Positions 61,235 to 64,000 of a stretch of DNA of 64,000 nucleotides are shown here, piece by piece (the stretch's first letter is position 1; the number at the start of each line of letters is the position of its first letter). The DNA comes from Geobacter sp. SVR (lineage in GTDB: Bacteria; Desulfobacterota; Desulfuromonadia; Geobacterales; Pseudopelobacteraceae). The translations under genes were made by a program, and so were the position numbers. The notes beneath the pieces are model-generated. The model worked only from the letters and a program-made list of their open reading frames with translations. It was not told the origin of the DNA and searched no databases. Location of the stretch: the NCBI RefSeq assembly GCF_016865365.1, contig NZ_AP024469.1, positions 2,882,501 to 2,946,500 on the forward strand, in the 5' to 3' direction.

Positions 61235-62526
61235 CGTACTGCCTCCGCGACCGTTTCCAGCAGAGGATAGAAGGTCGGGAAGGAGGTGGCGACACAGTCG
61301 ATGTCGTCGATGGTGATCCCACCATCGGATACCAGCGCAGCGATCGAAAAGGACATGGCGATGCGGTGGTCCCCGAAGCTCTCCACCATGCCCCCCCCCA
61401 GGCGCTCAACACCTTCGATATCCATGCCATCCTCGCATTCCTCCACCTGCACCCCCAACCGGCGCAGATTGACGGCCATGGCTGCAATGCGATCGGTTTC
61501 CTTGACCCGCAGTTCGCGGGCATCGCGCAGGGTGGTGGTACCCTCGGCGCAGGCAGCGGCAACGCAGATAGCAGGGAACTCGTCAATGGCACGGGGCACG
61601 ACGCTCCCGGCAATCTCAATGCCTTTGAGATGCGAAGAACGCACCAGCAGATCTGCCACTGCTTCGCCGGAAACCTCGCGCTGATCCAACAGCTCGATAC
61701 TGCCCCCCATGGCCGTGAGGATGTCGATGACACCGGTACGGGTCGGGTTGACGCCGACATTGCGGATCAACAGTTCCGCTCCCGGGGTGATCAGGGCAGC
61801 CACGATGAAGAAGGCTGCCGACGATATATCTCCCGGCACGACGACCTCCCGGGCCTGCAGCTCGCTCCCCCCCCTGACCGTCACACCGCCGTCGAAACTA
61901 TCCACCGAAGCGCCGAACAGCCTGAACATCCGTTCAGAATGATCGCGCGACAGGCTCGGTTCGAGCACCGTAGTCTCGCCCTCGGCATACAGCCCCGCCA
62001 GCATCAGGGCAGATTTGATCTGCGCGCTGGAGACGGGAGACTGGTAACGGATGCCTTTCAAGGCGCCGCCGCTGATCGCCAGCGGAGCAAGGCTCCCCTT
62101 GGCGCGGCCGCTGATGGTGGCCCCCATCAGCGAAAGGGGCTCGACCACCCGCTTCATGGGGCGTTTGCGCAGATACTGATCGCCGGTCACCACCGAGAAA
62201 AACGATTGTCCGGCCAACAGACCGGTGATCAACCGGATGGTGGTACCGGAGTTGCCGCAGTCGATCACGTCGGACGGTTCCGACAGCCCCCGCAGGCCTT
62301 TGCCGTGGATGGTGATGATCTGGCCGTCGTCGTCAATGGTAACTCCCATGGCACGGAAGGCCTTCATGGTGGCCATGTTGTCCTCGCCCCGCAGAAAGCC
62401 CTGAACCGTAGTCACGCCATTGGCGATGGCACCCAGCATGATCGAGCGGTGGGAAATGGATTTGTCGCCGGGAACGCAGATTTCGCCCCGCACACGGGAG
62501 GTGGGCTTGATAGTAATGGAACTCAC
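61231..62526 (-). CDS. aroA: 3-phosphoshikimate 1-carboxyvinyltransferase (EPSP synthase)
   Basis: 431 residues from a GTG at 62526 with ACGGAG five bases upstream; the open frame reaches 62634 but the extra part is repeat-derived. Motifs: VPGDKSISHRSIMLGAIANG, DCGNSGTTIRLITGLLAG, QYLRKRPMKRVVEPLSLMGA, KSALMLAGLYAEG and the end AVNLRRLGVQVEE ... FGDHRIAMSFSIA. It joins PEP to shikimate 3-phosphate in aromatic amino acid synthesis. It follows tyrA. Confidence 0.95.
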   Translation of the reverse strand: MSSITIKPTSRVRGEICVPGDKSISHRSIMLGAIANGVTTVQGFLRGEDNMATMKAFRAMGVTIDDDGQIITIHGKGLRGLSEPSDVIDCGNSGTTIRLITGLLAGQSFFSVVTGDQYLRKRPMKRVVEPLSLMGATISGRAKGSLAPLAISGGALKGIRYQSPVSSAQIKSALMLAGLYAEGETTVLEPSLSRDHSERMFRLFGASVDSFDGGVTVRGGSELQAREVVVPGDISSAAFFIVAALITPGAELLIRNVGVNPTRTGVIDILTAMGGSIELLDQREVSGEAVADLLVRSSHLKGIEIAGSVVPRAIDEFPAICVAAACAEGTTTLRDARELRVKETDRIAAMAVNLRRLGVQVEECEDGMDIEGVERLGGGMVESFGDHRIAMSFSIAALVSDGGITIDDIDCVATSFPTFYPLLETVAEAVR

Positions 62527-62592
62527 GTCGACTCCGTTCGATGGATACTCTTTCAGCATGAACTCGGAGAACATCAGAACAACGGCATTTAT

Positions 62593-62687
62593 TACAGGGA
62601 TACACAGGATCGGCAGGATGATCAGAACCGGCATGGCGACAACAAGGTCAGGTTACGCGTTATCCGTATATCCTGTCCATCCCTGTA
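62593..62687. repeat. Intergenic palindromic repeat, family 2, copy 2
   Basis: TACAGGGATACACAGGAT (62593-62610) pairs with ATCCTGTCCATCCCTGTA (62670-62687) at 16 of 18 positions. The core is the same as in the repeat at 35115-35200. It lies between aroA and tyrA. Confidence 0.65.
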
Positions 62688-62724
62688 GAACGGGATTCCG
62701 GTTCTTCCATGCTTTTACGGAAGT

Positions 62725-63588
62725 TTACAAAATCCCGTCGCGGAATTGCTTGGCAATGGTGAAGAACTCCGCCAGTCCGTCACCATCCCCTCGATCGATC
62801 CGGCCACGCAACTCGGCCAGGCTGGCCGAAAAACCGTCGATACTGGCAAGCAGCGCCGCACGGTTCATCAGAGCGATATCCCGCCACATGGCAGGGTCGG
62901 AGGAGGCGATGCGGGTAAAATCGCGAAAGCCGCCGGCGGTGTAGGAAAGCACGTTCTCACCTTCGACATCGGCCGTGCCCACGGCATGCACCAAGGCGTA
63001 GGCCACAGCATGGGGCAGATGCGATATTTCCGCGAAGATCCGGTCATGATGTCCCGGCTCCATGGAGCAGACTTCCGCACCGGCAGCCTGCCAAAGCCGG
63101 GAAACGGCCTGCAGGGCCTGTCGATCGGTAGTTTCCGTGGGGGTCAGGATGCAGCGTTTGCCTTTGAAAAGGGTCGCAAAGGAGGCTGCTGCTCCGGAAT
63201 GCTCGGTGCCGGCAATGGGGTGTCCCCCCACAAAATGGCAGCCGGTCGGCATCAACTGCTGGCAGGCTGCAACGATTTCCGCCTTGACGCTGCCTCCGTC
63301 GGTGACGATGCAACCGGGATCGAGCGCAGGAGCGATCTCCTGCAGGACACCAGGGATCGAGCAGACCGGCACCGATAAAAACACCATCTGGGTGCCCCGC
63401 ACCCCTTGGGCGGCGCTGGCGGCGATCTCGTCCACAACTCCCAGCGCGAGCGCCTGTTCCAAGTTGGCAGGATCGCGATCGACACCGACGATGGTCCTGA
63501 CCACACCCGCCTCGCGCAGGGCAAGCGCAAAGGAGCCACCGATGAGCCCTACCCCGACAATTGCCAGTCGTTCGATGATCACGGACAC
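62725..63588 (-). CDS. tyrA: Prephenate dehydrogenase
   Basis: 287 residues from a GTG at 63588. NAD-binding GVGLIGGSFALALRE at the start, VFLSVPVCSIPGVLQEIAPAL, the prephenate site HPIAGTEHSGAAA, and SHLPHAVAYALVHAV with an end typical of TyrA. It oxidatively decarboxylates prephenate for tyrosine synthesis. It starts 12 bases after pheA, so the genes are one operon. Confidence 0.93.
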   Translation of the reverse strand: MSVIIERLAIVGVGLIGGSFALALREAGVVRTIVGVDRDPANLEQALALGVVDEIAASAAQGVRGTQMVFLSVPVCSIPGVLQEIAPALDPGCIVTDGGSVKAEIVAACQQLMPTGCHFVGGHPIAGTEHSGAAASFATLFKGKRCILTPTETTDRQALQAVSRLWQAAGAEVCSMEPGHHDRIFAEISHLPHAVAYALVHAVGTADVEGENVLSYTAGGFRDFTRIASSDPAMWRDIALMNRAALLASIDGFSASLAELRGRIDRGDGDGLAEFFTIAKQFRDGIL

Positions 63589-63600
63589 GTCTGCCGGCCC

Positions 63601-64000
63601 CTACATGGACCGCGGGTAGGAACCGAGGACTTTGAGAAACTGGCAGCAGCCCTTGAGCTCATCCAGGGCTTCGGCGACGTTTGCATCAGAAATGTGGCCG
63701 AACAGATCGAGAAAAAAGATGTACTCCCAGGCCTTGCTCTTGAAGGGGCGCGACTCGATCTTGGAGAGGTTGATGCCGCGCTTTGCAAAGGGTTCCAGCA
63801 TGCGGCAGAGGATACCGGGCTCGTCCTTGACCGAAAACAGGACCGAGGTCTTGTCATTGCCGGAGCGTTCGCTCCCTTTGCGCGAAATCACCAGGAAACG
63901 GGTGATATTGTTGACCTGGTCTTCGATGCGGCTCCGGACGACCTTGAGGTCATACAACGAGGCGGCCAGCTCGCTGGCAATGGCAGCGGCGGTGTAGTCC
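63601..64000 (-). CDS. pheA: Prephenate dehydratase / P-protein, C-terminal part, cut by the window edge
   Basis: The visible 132 codons cover the end of the dehydratase domain (DYTAAAIASELAASLYDL, VNNITRFLVISRKG with the Thr/Phe motif of the active site) and a complete ACT domain for phenylalanine feedback (SVLFSVKDEPGILCRMLEPFAKRGINLSKIESRP, GHISDANVAEAL). The N-terminus, possibly with chorismate mutase, lies beyond 64000. First visible gene of the pheA-tyrA-aroA-cmk block. Confidence 0.92.
   Translation of the reverse strand, partial: DYTAAAIASELAASLYDLKVVRSRIEDQVNNITRFLVISRKGSERSGNDKTSVLFSVKDEPGILCRMLEPFAKRGINLSKIESRPFKSKAWEYIFFLDLFGHISDANVAEALDELKGCCQFLKVLGSYPRSM

Noticed and set aside
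62527-62634. Longer aroA reading with 36 extra N-terminal residues
   Set aside because: The extra part is translated from the palindromic repeat and is hydrophobic nonsense; GTG at 62526 has a good ribosome site and matches the family start.

Overview
The window looks like a chromosome segment of a Geobacter-like bacterium (Desulfuromonadia/Geobacterales, perhaps near Trichlorobacter or Pelobacter propionicus). The evidence is several multihaem c-type cytochromes, an NrfHA nitrite reductase, an acetate symporter with its DUF485 partner, an archaeal-type split glutamate synthase, heavy use of sigma-54 promoters with their activators, and the core order pheA-tyrA-aroA-cmk-ispH-rpsA-ihfB. Most of the window is GC-rich. 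The first 7 kb and parts of 11.4-12.4 kb are clearly more AT-rich and look acquired.

Layout. 1-12.4 kb is accessory DNA. It holds a cut-off gene end, an IS3-family element (686-1931), and a compact plus-strand operon (2247-7045): azlC, azlD, an unrecognised gene, a B12-type radical SAM gene and a ureohydrolase gene, with a good sigma-70 promoter in front and a clean terminator behind. After it come gene remnants (a DUF1330 copy, a racemase end, a broken second IS3 copy), then DUF1398, an HxlR regulator divergent from an SDR/DUF1330 pair, a LysE exporter, a PHA-system protein and a lipoprotein. 12.6-27.1 kb holds a methyltransferase, an orphan TAXI protein, a membrane receptor, a PAS/sigma-54 activator directly upstream of nrfH-nrfA, a NapH-like polyferredoxin, an HPP-family protein (possible nitrite transport), an iron-permease-like protein, NRDE, HD-GYP, an AspT/YidE-type transporter and a methyltransferase.

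27.1-34.9 kb is a minus-strand redox module: a hybrid histidine kinase and a sigma-54 response regulator, then a sigma-54 promoter, two small membrane proteins, a receiver-like protein, a seven-haem cytochrome and a dihaem b-type cytochrome. It resembles the Geobacter CbcBA/BccR inner-membrane quinol oxidase locus. 35-43 kb holds an acyl-CoA synthetase and a sigma-54-driven split glutamate synthase operon (FMN domain, ferredoxin, FAD reductase, amidotransferase, GXGXG domain). 43-47.6 kb is the acetate uptake block (IclR regulator, DUF485, ActP-like symporter, DUF294 nucleotidyltransferase-like protein).

47.7-57.6 kb holds a 12-haem cytochrome, tRNA-Val, HU, a TVP38-type membrane protein, an EEP phosphatase coupled to a phospholipase D-like protein, and then a probable small genomic island. 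This island lies between a 57-bp direct repeat that includes the 3' end of tRNA-Arg, and it carries a 1314-residue secreted BNR-repeat protein with its own sigma-54-like promoter. tRNA-Arg, tRNA-Leu and the conserved aromatic/ribosomal block on the minus strand follow to the end, where pheA is cut by the window edge.

Four -24/-12 promoters with exact GG-N10-GC spacing were found (nrfHA, the cbc-like module, glutamate synthase, the BNR protein). With two sigma-54 activators encoded nearby, sigma-54 control is the main regulatory theme. All function calls come from reading the sequence; no database search was run.
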